Assembly (NCBI GenBank): GCA_946646575.1
Contig: CAMPCR010000046.1
Span: 1-6,440 of the forward strand
DNA from: UBA3222 sp002363035
Lineage (GTDB): Bacteria; Verrucomicrobiota; Verrucomicrobiia; Opitutales; UBA9783
Length of the DNA: 6,440 nt
Direction: 5' to 3'
The stretch's first letter is position 1. Each line of letters starts with the position of its first letter. Below the pieces are notes generated by a model that was not told where the DNA came from, made no database searches, and worked only from the letters and a program-made list of their open reading frames with translations. Of this stretch, positions 1-6,376 are shown piece by piece. Position numbers and translations under genes: made by a program.

Positions 1-1026
1 CTCCTGCAGCCAACGAACCACCTTGGCGATCGGCTCAATCAGTTCCCGCGGAATGTAGCGTCCTTCCTCCGCCAAATCATACAGGGCGTGTGCCAGCGGA
101 ACGTCTTCCAAGATGGGGATATTGTTATCGGCGGCGATTTTTTTCATCACCTGCGCCTGATGGTCGATGCCCTTCGCCAACACGATCGGCAGCGGCGTGA
201 TGAGTTCGTTGTAATAAATCGCAATCGCGTAGTGCGTCGGGTTCACGATCAATGCCGAGGCGCGCTTTGTTTTCTGCGCCGGACCGCCCTGCAACAGTTC
301 GCGGTGAAATTGTTTGCGTTTGCCTTTGATTTGCGGATCGCCTTCCTGTTCCTTAAATTCCCGCTTCACCTCATCCTTGGTCATCATCAGCTGTTTCTTG
401 TGATTGAAGCGCTGAAACATGAAATCCAGTACGGCAACCGTGACGTAGGCGAACAGGACGTTCATGGCGAACGTTTTCATAATCGGCGGCAGCATATTGA
501 AAAAGTCGTTCAGTGTCAGGAACGGCGTTTTCAACAGCGGATCCAGGGTATTGCGGATGACGAAATACAGCAATGTGCTCAGGAAGAGGATTTTTGCGGC
601 GGATTTCAGGAATTCGATGAGATTTTTGAGAGAAAAGATCTGTTTCAGCTTCGACATCGGGTTGAGTTTGTTGAAATCGGGTTTGATCGATTCCGGCGCG
701 AAAAGCAGCCCAAATTGAAAGGTGTTCGCCATAATGCCGGTAAGAAACACCAGCAATACGAGCGGCAGAACAACGCGGATGCCGACCAAAAAGCAGGCGC
801 CCGCCGTGTGTTGCAGGGCGGATTGGAAGGGTTCGTTGAAAAACAGTGCCGGAACCGCGGTGACTTCCGAAAGCGTTTGCAAAACCGCGTCGCGCCGAAG
901 TCCGAAGTACGCAAAAATCACAATCAACAACGCCGTGGACGTGACATCTTTGCTGTTGGCAACCTGTCCCTTTTTGCGCGCATCGCGCAACTTTTTCGCC
1001 GTCGGTTGCTCGGTTTTTTCAGCCAT
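1..1026 (-). CDS. sctU: Type III secretion export apparatus switch protein SctU (YscU/FlhB family), 3' end cut by window
   Basis: Inner-membrane component of the type III secretion export apparatus whose cytoplasmic domain cleaves itself and switches substrate class. The 342 visible codons begin MAEKTEQPTAKKLRDARKKG, the canonical family N-terminus, and stay open to the window edge; family members are about 350 residues, so only the last few residues should be missing. Hydrophobic segments lie near residues 31-47, 79-100, 143-160 and 184-204. A charged linker follows (about 208-255, containing EFKEQEGDPQIKGKRKQ), then the autocleavage motif N262-P263-T264-H265, almost the same numbering as N263 of YscU. 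The C-terminal domain PILEDVPLAHALYDL...YIPRELIEPIAKVVRWLQE is typical. FlhB of flagella is the close alternative; the injectisome call rests mainly on the neighbouring SctT and on the tail resembling YscU. There is no Shine-Dalgarno sequence before the ATG at 1026; an 83-base gap separates it from sctT. Confidence 0.93.
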   Translation of the reverse strand, partial: MAEKTEQPTAKKLRDARKKGQVANSKDVTSTALLIVIFAYFGLRRDAVLQTLSEVTAVPALFFNEPFQSALQHTAGACFLVGIRVVLPLVLLVFLTGIMANTFQFGLLFAPESIKPDFNKLNPMSKLKQIFSLKNLIEFLKSAAKILFLSTLLYFVIRNTLDPLLKTPFLTLNDFFNMLPPIMKTFAMNVLFAYVTVAVLDFMFQRFNHKKQLMMTKDEVKREFKEQEGDPQIKGKRKQFHRELLQGGPAQKTKRASALIVNPTHYAIAIYYNELITPLPIVLAKGIDHQAQVMKKIAADNNIPILEDVPLAHALYDLAEEGRYIPRELIEPIAKVVRWLQE

Positions 1027-1036
1027 GGGAAAGGAC

Positions 1037-1049
1037 GGGCAAAGTGCCC
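1037..1049 (-). other. Small inverted repeat just upstream of the sctU start
   Basis: TGCCC and GGGCA arms (5 bp, 3-base loop) sit in the sctT-sctU gap, ending 10 bases before the sctU ATG on the coding strand. No T-run follows, so it is not an intrinsic terminator. It lies where a ribosome-binding site would be, and no purine-rich Shine-Dalgarno sequence is visible there. It could affect sctU translation or be chance. Confidence 0.25.
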
Positions 1050-1109
1050 ATATGTTTTAAGGGAACGGAAGGTTTGAAAACGAAATTTTTCATGCGGTTA
1101 TTCCCATGT

Positions 1110-1907
1110 TTATCCCGTCAAGAGCCTCAAAAAGGTTTCCGTTCGGGTTTCGCTTCCGAAATGCGTACAGAAATAGTGCATCAGGTACGAAAGATAGAGG
1201 ATGAAAAACAGCATCGCCAGTTCACTTTTGATCGGCATCGAGAGAAAGAAGACGTTCAGTTGCGGTGCGAAACGCGTCACCAGCCCCAAGCCGAATTCCG
1301 CCAGGAACAGAATAAATAAGACGGGTCCTCCGAGCAGAACTAGCAGGTGAAACAGTTGCCCGCCCATGGCGTGGATAAAGAAAGCGTTCCAGGCCGGCGG
1401 CAACGGTGTGTAAGGCGTTAAAACGGGAACTTTTTCGTAGCTGAAATACAGACCCTTCAAAAACAGCAACAGCCCGCCGCAGGTGATGGCGAGCGTCAGG
1501 GCAAATTTCATCAAAAAATCGCCCAACGGACTGGTTTGTGAGTTTGAAATCGGATCGAACAAACTTGCCATGGAGGCGCCGCGTTGGGTATCGATGATGA
1601 ACCCGACGCTTTGAGCAACGTAGAAAAGAAAATTCGTCAGCCATCCGAACAGAACGCCGATAAACACTTCTTTGATCAGAAAAAGCACAAACAATCCGCG
1701 ATTGTCGTGGAGCAGCGCCAGGCTTTGCCCGAACAGCGGCGGCATTATGACCAACGAAAGCGCCAGGATAAGCGCGCGCCGTGCAATTCCCGTTAAATAC
1801 TGCGAAGCGAAAAACACCGAAACGGAGCAAAATCCCGTGATGCGGCTGCTGCAAAATCCCAGCACCAACAGCACATCCAGAAGCGGTTGCAGCCGTTCGA
1901 GCGTCAT
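1110..1907 (-). CDS. sctT: Type III secretion export apparatus protein SctT (YscT/SpaR/FliR family)
   Basis: Polytopic protein of the export gate, which forms the entry portal for substrates together with SctR and SctS. Starting at ATG 1907 the protein is 265 residues, the usual family length. The open frame continues upstream to 2009, but the ATG at 1907 overlaps the sctS stop codon (ATGA), the classic translational coupling arrangement, and the upstream residues read through sctS in another frame. Hydrophobic segments cover roughly residues 9-35, 43-62, 72-100, 133-152, 184-212 and 229-247. Two stretches resemble SctT strongly: FIIDTQRGASMASLFDP (103-119) with SQTSPLGDF just after, and LAEFGLGLVTRFAPQLNVFF (202-221) with LSMPIKS after it. 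These favour the injectisome form over flagellar FliR. The product should sit in the inner membrane under the secretion needle. Confidence 0.94.
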   Translation of the reverse strand: MTLERLQPLLDVLLVLGFCSSRITGFCSVSVFFASQYLTGIARRALILALSLVIMPPLFGQSLALLHDNRGLFVLFLIKEVFIGVLFGWLTNFLFYVAQSVGFIIDTQRGASMASLFDPISNSQTSPLGDFLMKFALTLAITCGGLLLFLKGLYFSYEKVPVLTPYTPLPPAWNAFFIHAMGGQLFHLLVLLGGPVLFILFLAEFGLGLVTRFAPQLNVFFLSMPIKSELAMLFFILYLSYLMHYFCTHFGSETRTETFLRLLTG

Positions 1908-2185
1908 CGGCGTCTCTGCTGTTGAACGATTGTGAAAATCGACTCCGTATAGCGTTGCATTTCCATCCCCATCCAATGCGCCGTCAAAACCAATGCCAGC
2001 GTAATGCAAATCAATTTAACCACGAAACCGAGCGTTTGCTCCTGCACCTGCGTCAACGCCTGCAACAGACTGACGCCGAGCCCGACGAACGTTGCCAGCA
2101 GAATGGACGGCAATGACAGCGCCAGCACCATGGTCATGGCTTTGGACGAAAGCTCGACGATAACGGACGCATCCATCGCATTCAT
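1904..2185 (-). CDS. sctS: Type III secretion export apparatus protein SctS (YscS/FliQ family)
   Basis: Small inner-membrane component of the export gate, packing around SctR in the SctRST complex. From ATG 2185 it is 93 residues; family members are about 85-90. It has two hydrophobic helices (about residues 17-41 and 51-73) separated by the family signature QALTQVQEQTLGFVVKL (42-58). A second in-frame ATG at 2176 (MDASVIVEL) gives 90 residues and fits family length slightly better. It is also favoured if the TATAAT hexamer at 2184-2189, which overlaps the first ATG, is a working -10 element. The open frame extends to 2320, but the extra residues (Arg-rich, low similarity) lie in the divergent spacer. 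The stop overlaps the sctT start by four bases. sctR, the usual upstream partner, is absent from the expected place. Confidence 0.92.
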   Translation of the reverse strand: MNAMDASVIVELSSKAMTMVLALSLPSILLATFVGLGVSLLQALTQVQEQTLGFVVKLICITLALVLTAHWMGMEMQRYTESIFTIVQQQRRR

Positions 2186-2212
2186 TATAACAGAGGGCAA
2201 ACGGCGGCGCAA
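2184..2212 (-). promoter_or_regulatory. Candidate promoter of the sctS-T-U operon
   Basis: On the minus strand TATAAT (2184-2189, perfect -10 consensus) is preceded at 17 bases by TTGCGC (2207-2212), a weak -35. The predicted transcription start would fall about 6-8 bases beyond the hexamer, at the ATG at 2176, implying a leaderless or nearly leaderless sctS message. There is no Shine-Dalgarno sequence for either start, which agrees. The hexamer could also be chance, with the true promoter further upstream. Confidence 0.35.
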
Positions 2213-2250
2213 ACGATTGCGGGAGGATAAAGCGGTGGTTGGGAAAAATG

Positions 2251-2278
2251 TTGCTTTGAAGGAAGAAAGAAGTAAAAT
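2251..2278 (+). promoter_or_regulatory. Candidate promoter of the radical SAM gene
   Basis: TTGCTT (2251-2256) and TAAAAT (2273-2278, five of six bases of the -10 consensus) are spaced 16 bases apart. Transcription would start near 2285, one or two bases before the ATG at 2287, again giving a leaderless message. The only Shine-Dalgarno-like run, AAGGAAG at 2259-2265, is about 21 bases from the ATG, too far to serve. The region is AT-rich, so such hexamers are expected by chance. Confidence 0.3.
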
Positions 2279-2286
2279 TAAGACTA

Positions 2287-3318
2287 ATGACACAGTTTTT
2301 AAAAGCTTTAGCGGCAGCAAAACGTTTTTGGGAGTATCAGAAGGCTCAAAAAAAGGGCGGAGTTGTGATAGAAATTACAGGAACGTGTAATGCAAAATGT
2401 TATTATTGCCAGGTTGGGCAGGATAATTTGAATCACGTTAAGAGCACGAAAAGGTTGTATTTTCCAGTTGATGATTTTAGAAAAACGGTTCAACAGTTAA
2501 AAGCCAAAGGTTTCCTTTCGAAGGGGGATATATTGACCCTCTATTGCTGGAATGAACCATTGTTGCACCCGGATTTCTGTGAGATTATTAAGATTTGTGG
2601 AGAAGAAAAATGTTTGGTGTCTTTCAGTACAAATATGAGTGTTCGACCAAAAGTGCCTGATAATTTTGATGCGGCGTGTATCGGGAATATCACTTTTTCG
2701 ATGCCGGGATTTAGTCAGGCGTCGTACGATAAAATCCATCAGTTTGATTTTGAGCGAATTAAGTTGAATATCGAATGGATGGTAAGAACCTTCCGTAAAC
2801 ATGGTTGTTTTGGATTTTTTTTGGTTCGGTTTCATGTGTACCAGTTCAACGTCCACGAAATGGAACTGGCACGTAAATGGGCGCGTTCGCTAGGTATATT
2901 TTTCGAACCGTATTATGCCTTAATCAATGATAGTAAAAAGCTTTGGCAATACATTGAGGGAGAAGGTGTCCCTTACGATTATTTGATGAATGTTTCAAGG
3001 GATTTAAATATGGGAAAATATTTGTATCGTAATGTGCGACAAGATTGTGAATGTGATTCGATGAGAAGTATCTTCATAGATTCAGATGGGCGTCTATTCT
3101 GGTGTTGTTTTTCTGATATGAGTATGGGGCGTTTGGAAGATATCAAATCACTGGAACAGTTTTTTAAAATGCGTTGTAATAGTGAAATTTGTAAAAAATG
3201 TTTGAAGACGTTGAAGCCGGGTCGTTTTGAGTATTTAGGATACTTTACTGGGAAAAATTTTCACCGTGGGGTTGGTTTTTTTTATTTGTACCAGAGCCTC
3301 AAAACATGCTTTTTATGA
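2287..3318 (+). CDS. Radical SAM protein with SPASM-like Cys-rich C-terminal region, substrate unknown
   Basis: Radical SAM enzymes use a [4Fe-4S] cluster to cleave S-adenosylmethionine and start radical chemistry. The 343-residue product has the cluster motif C34-x3-C38-x2-C41 (TGTCNAKCYYC) after the strand VVIEI. WNEPLLHPDF (88-97) stands in for the GGEP-type motif, and FSMPGFSQASYDKIH (137-151) is typical of SPASM-type members. The C-terminal region has further cysteines arranged like a SPASM or twitch auxiliary cluster: C254, C256, C273, C274, C297, C302, C305, around DSDGRLFWCCFSDMSMGRLED. A 38-residue tail follows the last of these. Substrate is not recognisable: peptide modification and roles in cell-surface or cofactor biosynthesis are all possible, and no precursor peptide is seen nearby. 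The gene is AT-richer than sctT or dnaN (about 38-40% against 55-58% GC on sampled lines), suggesting separate ancestry. It is divergent from sctS and ends 67 bases before dnaN. Confidence 0.88.
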   Translation: MTQFLKALAAAKRFWEYQKAQKKGGVVIEITGTCNAKCYYCQVGQDNLNHVKSTKRLYFPVDDFRKTVQQLKAKGFLSKGDILTLYCWNEPLLHPDFCEIIKICGEEKCLVSFSTNMSVRPKVPDNFDAACIGNITFSMPGFSQASYDKIHQFDFERIKLNIEWMVRTFRKHGCFGFFLVRFHVYQFNVHEMELARKWARSLGIFFEPYYALINDSKKLWQYIEGEGVPYDYLMNVSRDLNMGKYLYRNVRQDCECDSMRSIFIDSDGRLFWCCFSDMSMGRLEDIKSLEQFFKMRCNSEICKKCLKTLKPGRFEYLGYFTGKNFHRGVGFFYLYQSLKTCFL

Positions 3319-3385
3319 TGTTTTCTTCGCTTCCGTCGCTCAAAAAGCCTTGCAAATAAATCGCGCTTACCTCCAAATAAAGGAA

Positions 3386-4570
3386 ATGAAGGTTCGGATT
3401 GAGAAAAACGTCCTCAATAACGGGTTAAGTCAGGTTTTGAACGTCGTCGGAATGCGGACGTCGTTGCCGGTGTTGAGCAACGTCCGTTTGTGCGCCAGGG
3501 AAGGTGTGTTGGAGCTGATTACCACCAACCTGGATATGGGTATCCGTTGCACCGTGGCGGCGGACGTAAAGGAAGGCGGCTCGATTGCGTTGCCGGCACG
3601 TCGGTTGGCGTCGATTGCGAAGGCGCTCCCGGAAGGGACGATTGAATTGGAATGTTCGGACGATCAGGCGAAATTGAGTTGCGGTTGCTCCAAGTTTCGC
3701 ATCATGGGCATGAACGATGCCGAGTTCCCGCCGTTGCCGATGTTCGAACAGACGGAAGCGCTTGTTGTGGAACAGCAACAGTTGCGCGGTTGGTTGCGCC
3801 ACGTGTCGTTTGCGCAATCGGAGGACGAAAATCGTTATTTGCTGAACGGCGTTTTGTTTGCATTCAAGGGCGGAGAAGGGACGGCTTCGAGTGACGGAGC
3901 AGAAGCGGGTGCGTCGGCTTCGGAGTTGCATGTCGTGGCAACGGACGGGCGGCGACTCAGTTTGATGCAACAGTCGATGGAGGTGCCGGAGGCGTTGCGC
4001 GGAAAATCCTTTATCTTGCCGTCCAAGGCCGTCGGCGAACTGGAGCATTTGTTGCAACAATCCGCTCCCGTAAAGCTTTACTTCAATAATCGTCAGGTCG
4101 GTTTCGAGCTGGAATTGGATGAAAGTGCACAAAAAAGCGGGTTGGCGCAGTCGATTTATCTGGTTTCAAAGCAAATTGAAGGCGTGTTCCCGAATTATTT
4201 GCAGGTTTTGCCGAAAACAACGGAGCATCGCGTGCGTTTGGAACGTACTTTACTGTTGGAAAGCATTCAGCGCGCGGCGTTGGTTTCGAGTCTCGACAAC
4301 GGTACCGTCAAATTGACGTTTAACCGGAATCTGTTGGAAATTTCGGCATCCAGCGCGGAATTCGGCGAGGCGCATGAGTCGATTGCCGTTGAGTACGAAG
4401 CGGGCGATAAACCGATAAGTATTACCTTTAATTCCAAATTTCTGACGGATCCGCTGAAAGCCCTGGATGAAGATGCGATCTTCTTTGAATTTAAGGACGA
4501 AGTCAGTCCGGGCGTTATCAAAACCAACGACAACTTCCGCTGTGTGGTAATGCCGTTGCGGTTGGGGTAA
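3386..4570 (+). CDS. dnaN: DNA polymerase III subunit beta (sliding clamp)
   Basis: Ring-shaped dimeric clamp that tethers DNA polymerase III to DNA and docks other replication and repair proteins. From ATG 3386 the protein is 394 residues, longer than the usual 365-380. Landmarks are MKVRIEKNVLNNGLSQVLNV at the start, FPPLP (114-118), RYLLNGVLF (150-158), VATDGRRLSL (184-193), SKQIEGVFPNY (261-271) and VVMPLRL near the end (387-393; most family members have MPMRL), so all three clamp domains are present. The extra length is mainly a Gly/Ala/Ser-rich insert at about 161-179 (KGGEGTASSDGAEAGASAS) in domain 2. An open frame continues upstream to 3266, but the ATG at 3386 starts at the conserved N-terminus and has AAAGGA just before it, the clearest ribosome-binding site in the window, though closely spaced. 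No convincing promoter is visible in the 67-base gap. dnaA and recF, frequent neighbours, are not here. Confidence 0.96.
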   Translation: MKVRIEKNVLNNGLSQVLNVVGMRTSLPVLSNVRLCAREGVLELITTNLDMGIRCTVAADVKEGGSIALPARRLASIAKALPEGTIELECSDDQAKLSCGCSKFRIMGMNDAEFPPLPMFEQTEALVVEQQQLRGWLRHVSFAQSEDENRYLLNGVLFAFKGGEGTASSDGAEAGASASELHVVATDGRRLSLMQQSMEVPEALRGKSFILPSKAVGELEHLLQQSAPVKLYFNNRQVGFELELDESAQKSGLAQSIYLVSKQIEGVFPNYLQVLPKTTEHRVRLERTLLLESIQRAALVSSLDNGTVKLTFNRNLLEISASSAEFGEAHESIAVEYEAGDKPISITFNSKFLTDPLKALDEDAIFFEFKDEVSPGVIKTNDNFRCVVMPLRLG

Positions 4571-4607
4571 AAAGGTGATGCCGGTATGCTCCGGTGGTCT
4601 CCTTTTT
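4569..4607 (+). terminator. Rho-independent terminator after dnaN, symmetrical
   Basis: AAAAAGG (4569-4575) pairs perfectly with CCTTTTT (4601-4607). Inside, GCCGG (4580-4584) pairs with CCGGT (4591-4595), separated from the outer stem by a small internal loop, with a 6-base apical loop TATGCT. The T-run makes it a terminator for dnaN. The A-run on the other side means it could also stop minus-strand transcripts from the 545-codon gene, although that gene ends about 130 bases away. Confidence 0.75.
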
Positions 4608-4738
4608 GAGGGCGTGGCGAATGGGTGCCGCCTTTGCTTTCAGCTGATGGTGCGGAGTTCCGTTCTTCCGTTGTTTTTTTTAAAGTTCACCTTTCGAAGA
4701 AAGGCATCGGCGGTTTTGTAAATCGATCACAGCCGGAA
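4608..4738. other. Convergent spacer between dnaN and the 545-codon gene
   Basis: No gene is supported here. It contains a T8 run near 4673-4680 and a 6-bp inverted repeat CCTTTC-GAA-GAAAGG at 4690-4704. Neither strand has a T-run directly after this hairpin, so it is a poor terminator. No tRNA, small-RNA or repeat signature was recognised. Confidence 0.5.
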
Positions 4739-6376
4739 TCAGGGATGAATGCCGCTTTTCTTCAGTAATTCCTCAAAGGAATAACAGCGTGCCTTAGAAT
4801 CCTCATTGTCCACTACGATAAGCCCGTTCGGCGTGTTGCACTTGAAGCGGTGGTCATAATTCAGAACAAGTTTATCCTGAAGTCTCACATGGGAAATTTC
4901 ATCCTTTTCGGGATCATAAAAGAAGACAAAATTGATGTAATTGAAATCAATCCATTTCCATCCTGAGGCTTCGTTGTAGAAAGTAACAGCATCTTTCGTT
5001 CGGTTTCCGCGGCAAGTATTTATAAAAGAATAAGAAACTTTCAATCCTTTGCCATACGGAGAAACGTTAAATTCTACCGATCTGCTTTCGTAAAAACCAT
5101 TCACGTTATAATGCCCAAGGATGTTCCAAAATTCCTCCCCGAAAATTCCCTTCAGGAAGTCTTCGGTGATGAGTATATCCATGGCAGAGATTTTATCCCT
5201 GTATTCCATAATCATGAGATTATTATACATTTCGATTACTTTTTCAAACGCCTTCCTGTCGACTTCTTGCAACGATGCTATCGAAGGTTCAATCCTAATC
5301 ACGGAACCATTGGAAGGATGCGTATGCAATACGAAGGATTTATCGCCGAAAACAATAACAAACTTCCCCTCCCCAGTATCTTTAACGACACTGATGCTCT
5401 CCTCCAGCTTAGTATCTTTAACGACACCGATGAGCTTTTCCAGCTTAGTATCTTTAACGACACCGATGAGCTTTTCCAGCTTAGTATCTTTAACGACACC
5501 GATGCTCTTCTTCAGCTGTTCTTGGGCAACCCTGGCATCCAAACAAATCTTAAAATCTTCATATTTTTTCCGATTGTTTTTCAAATCATCGCGCAATTTC
5601 GCGTACACAGCCGAAAATTTGTTTTTTGCTTCCGATACGGCTTTCCATGGAAAATTGGATAATCGTTCCGTTTTTTTTAAAAACTCCGCCTCTGTCGACC
5701 ACCATCGTTCTCCACCTTGAGCAATGCCATAGGATACTCTATAGTTCGTCAGAACCGTGAGAGGGTTCTTCTTTTTAAAGGCAAAAAAAAAGTCGCAGTT
5801 TAAAACTTTCGATCCTTCAAAAAACTGTTCAATCCGCATCCGCAACTCGCCTTTGCCGAACATGTTGAAAAAGTTTTCCTTTAAGCGCGGTTGGAATGTA
5901 ATCTCTGTCTTGAAGTCTTCACCGCCGGTTGCATGGGCAAAAATACTCCTTACGACTTCCTCCGGTAAGACCTTTTCCAAGAATTTCGTACTGCCGACAA
6001 CTTTGATGATTTTCTTTAGATCCGCATCGCATTGCAATTTCTCCAAATCGTCAAGCGTGTGAAACGACAAACTTTTGAAGCCTACCCATATATCCAGCTT
6101 TTCGTTTTGTTCTTTGAACCACTTCAGAAATTCCTCGCTCCAAAGATTCGGACTTTCCGCTTGTGGGAAAAGTTCTTCGAACGTTTCCTGAAAAACCTTC
6201 GGATTTTTCCGCCAATGCATTTCCACAACGCTCGGAAGCGTCAAGACCGCTTTTACGCTTTGTGTCCGTGCGCCGACGAATAGAAACAGGGTGCATCCGA
6301 TAAGATGAAACGGAAAATTTTTATAGCTCACATTCATAACATCAACAGAAAAATTCTGCCGAAAAGCAAAATACAT
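4739..6376 (-). CDS. Hypothetical probably exported protein with tandem 12-residue repeats and a HTHP motif
   Basis: The family is not recognised. The longest frame is 545 residues from ATG 6376. Met14 at 6337 (MNVSYKNFPFHLIGCTLFLF, then VGARTQS) gives a compact signal-peptide-like start and is a strong alternative; neither has a Shine-Dalgarno sequence. Type I cleavage after VGA is plausible; LIGC also matches a lipobox, but most hydrophobic residues come after that Cys, so a lipoprotein is less likely. Residues about 40-285 are Lys/Glu- and Phe-rich with no known motif. Residues 287-334 are four 12-residue repeats ending in VVKDT. Directly after comes KFVIVFGDKSFVLHTHPSNG (338-357), two probable strands leading into H351-T-H353-P, then PSIASLQEVDRKAFEKVIEM (364-383) and MDILITEDF. 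This layout resembles JAB/JAMM metal-dependent hydrolases, but the expected Ser-x-x-Asp is imperfect. The C-terminal 140 residues are rich in Phe, Tyr and Asn. The gene stands alone and is AT-rich (about 35-42% GC on sampled lines). Confidence 0.75.
   Translation of the reverse strand: MYFAFRQNFSVDVMNVSYKNFPFHLIGCTLFLFVGARTQSVKAVLTLPSVVEMHWRKNPKVFQETFEELFPQAESPNLWSEEFLKWFKEQNEKLDIWVGFKSLSFHTLDDLEKLQCDADLKKIIKVVGSTKFLEKVLPEEVVRSIFAHATGGEDFKTEITFQPRLKENFFNMFGKGELRMRIEQFFEGSKVLNCDFFFAFKKKNPLTVLTNYRVSYGIAQGGERWWSTEAEFLKKTERLSNFPWKAVSEAKNKFSAVYAKLRDDLKNNRKKYEDFKICLDARVAQEQLKKSIGVVKDTKLEKLIGVVKDTKLEKLIGVVKDTKLEESISVVKDTGEGKFVIVFGDKSFVLHTHPSNGSVIRIEPSIASLQEVDRKAFEKVIEMYNNLMIMEYRDKISAMDILITEDFLKGIFGEEFWNILGHYNVNGFYESRSVEFNVSPYGKGLKVSYSFINTCRGNRTKDAVTFYNEASGWKWIDFNYINFVFFYDPEKDEISHVRLQDKLVLNYDHRFKCNTPNGLIVVDNEDSKARCYSFEELLKKSGIHP
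5375..5518 (-). repeat. Four in-frame 36-bp tandem repeats inside the hypothetical gene
   Basis: The units are 5375-5410, 5411-5446, 5447-5482 and 5483-5518. The two middle units are identical at every base; the outer two differ at several positions, mostly toward the same end of the unit. Each encodes 12 residues with the invariant core VVKDT preceded by Ser or Leu-Ile-Gly/Ser; the middle two read KLEKLIGVVKDT. Since 36 is a multiple of three, gain or loss of units keeps the reading frame. Identity at the DNA level points to recent slippage or unequal exchange rather than selection on protein alone. Confidence 0.95.

Noticed and set aside
88..1077. Long plus-strand open frame (329 codons) opposite sctU
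   Set aside because: It is a shadow frame: the Arg/Gln/His-rich composition is typical of antisense reading, and the minus strand encodes an unmistakable SctU over the same bases.
1904..2320. Longer sctS start at 2320 (138 residues)
   Set aside because: The added 45 residues are not like SctS/FliQ, exceed family length by half, and would run into the divergent radical SAM gene.
3290..3301. 12-base direct repeat AGAGCCTCAAAA, also near 1121-1132, as possible insertion-site marks
   Set aside because: It is too short to mean much in 6.4 kb. Neither copy sits at a clear composition boundary, and no inverted ends or transposase accompany it.
3266..3385. Longer dnaN start at 3266
   Set aside because: It overlaps the end of the radical SAM gene, and the conserved clamp N-terminus begins exactly at the ATG at 3386, preceded by AAAGGA.
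4690..4704. CCTTTC-GAA-GAAAGG hairpin as terminator of the 545-codon gene
   Set aside because: On the minus strand it is followed by TGAACTTT and then an A-run instead of a T-run, so it does not have the form of an intrinsic terminator.
4625..4768. 47-codon plus-strand frame starting at GTG after the dnaN terminator
   Set aside because: It lacks a well-placed ribosome-binding site, lies beyond a terminator, overlaps the end of the convergent gene, and matches no recognised family.
5375..5518. CRISPR array
   Set aside because: The 36-bp units abut directly with no spacers and are in frame inside a coding region; they are a coding tandem repeat.
5111..5720. Two overlapping plus-strand open frames opposite the 545-codon gene, also containing 12-residue repeats
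   Set aside because: The 36-bp period keeps every frame open across the array, so the repeats appear in both shadows. The minus-strand frame is far longer and has a signal-peptide-like start.
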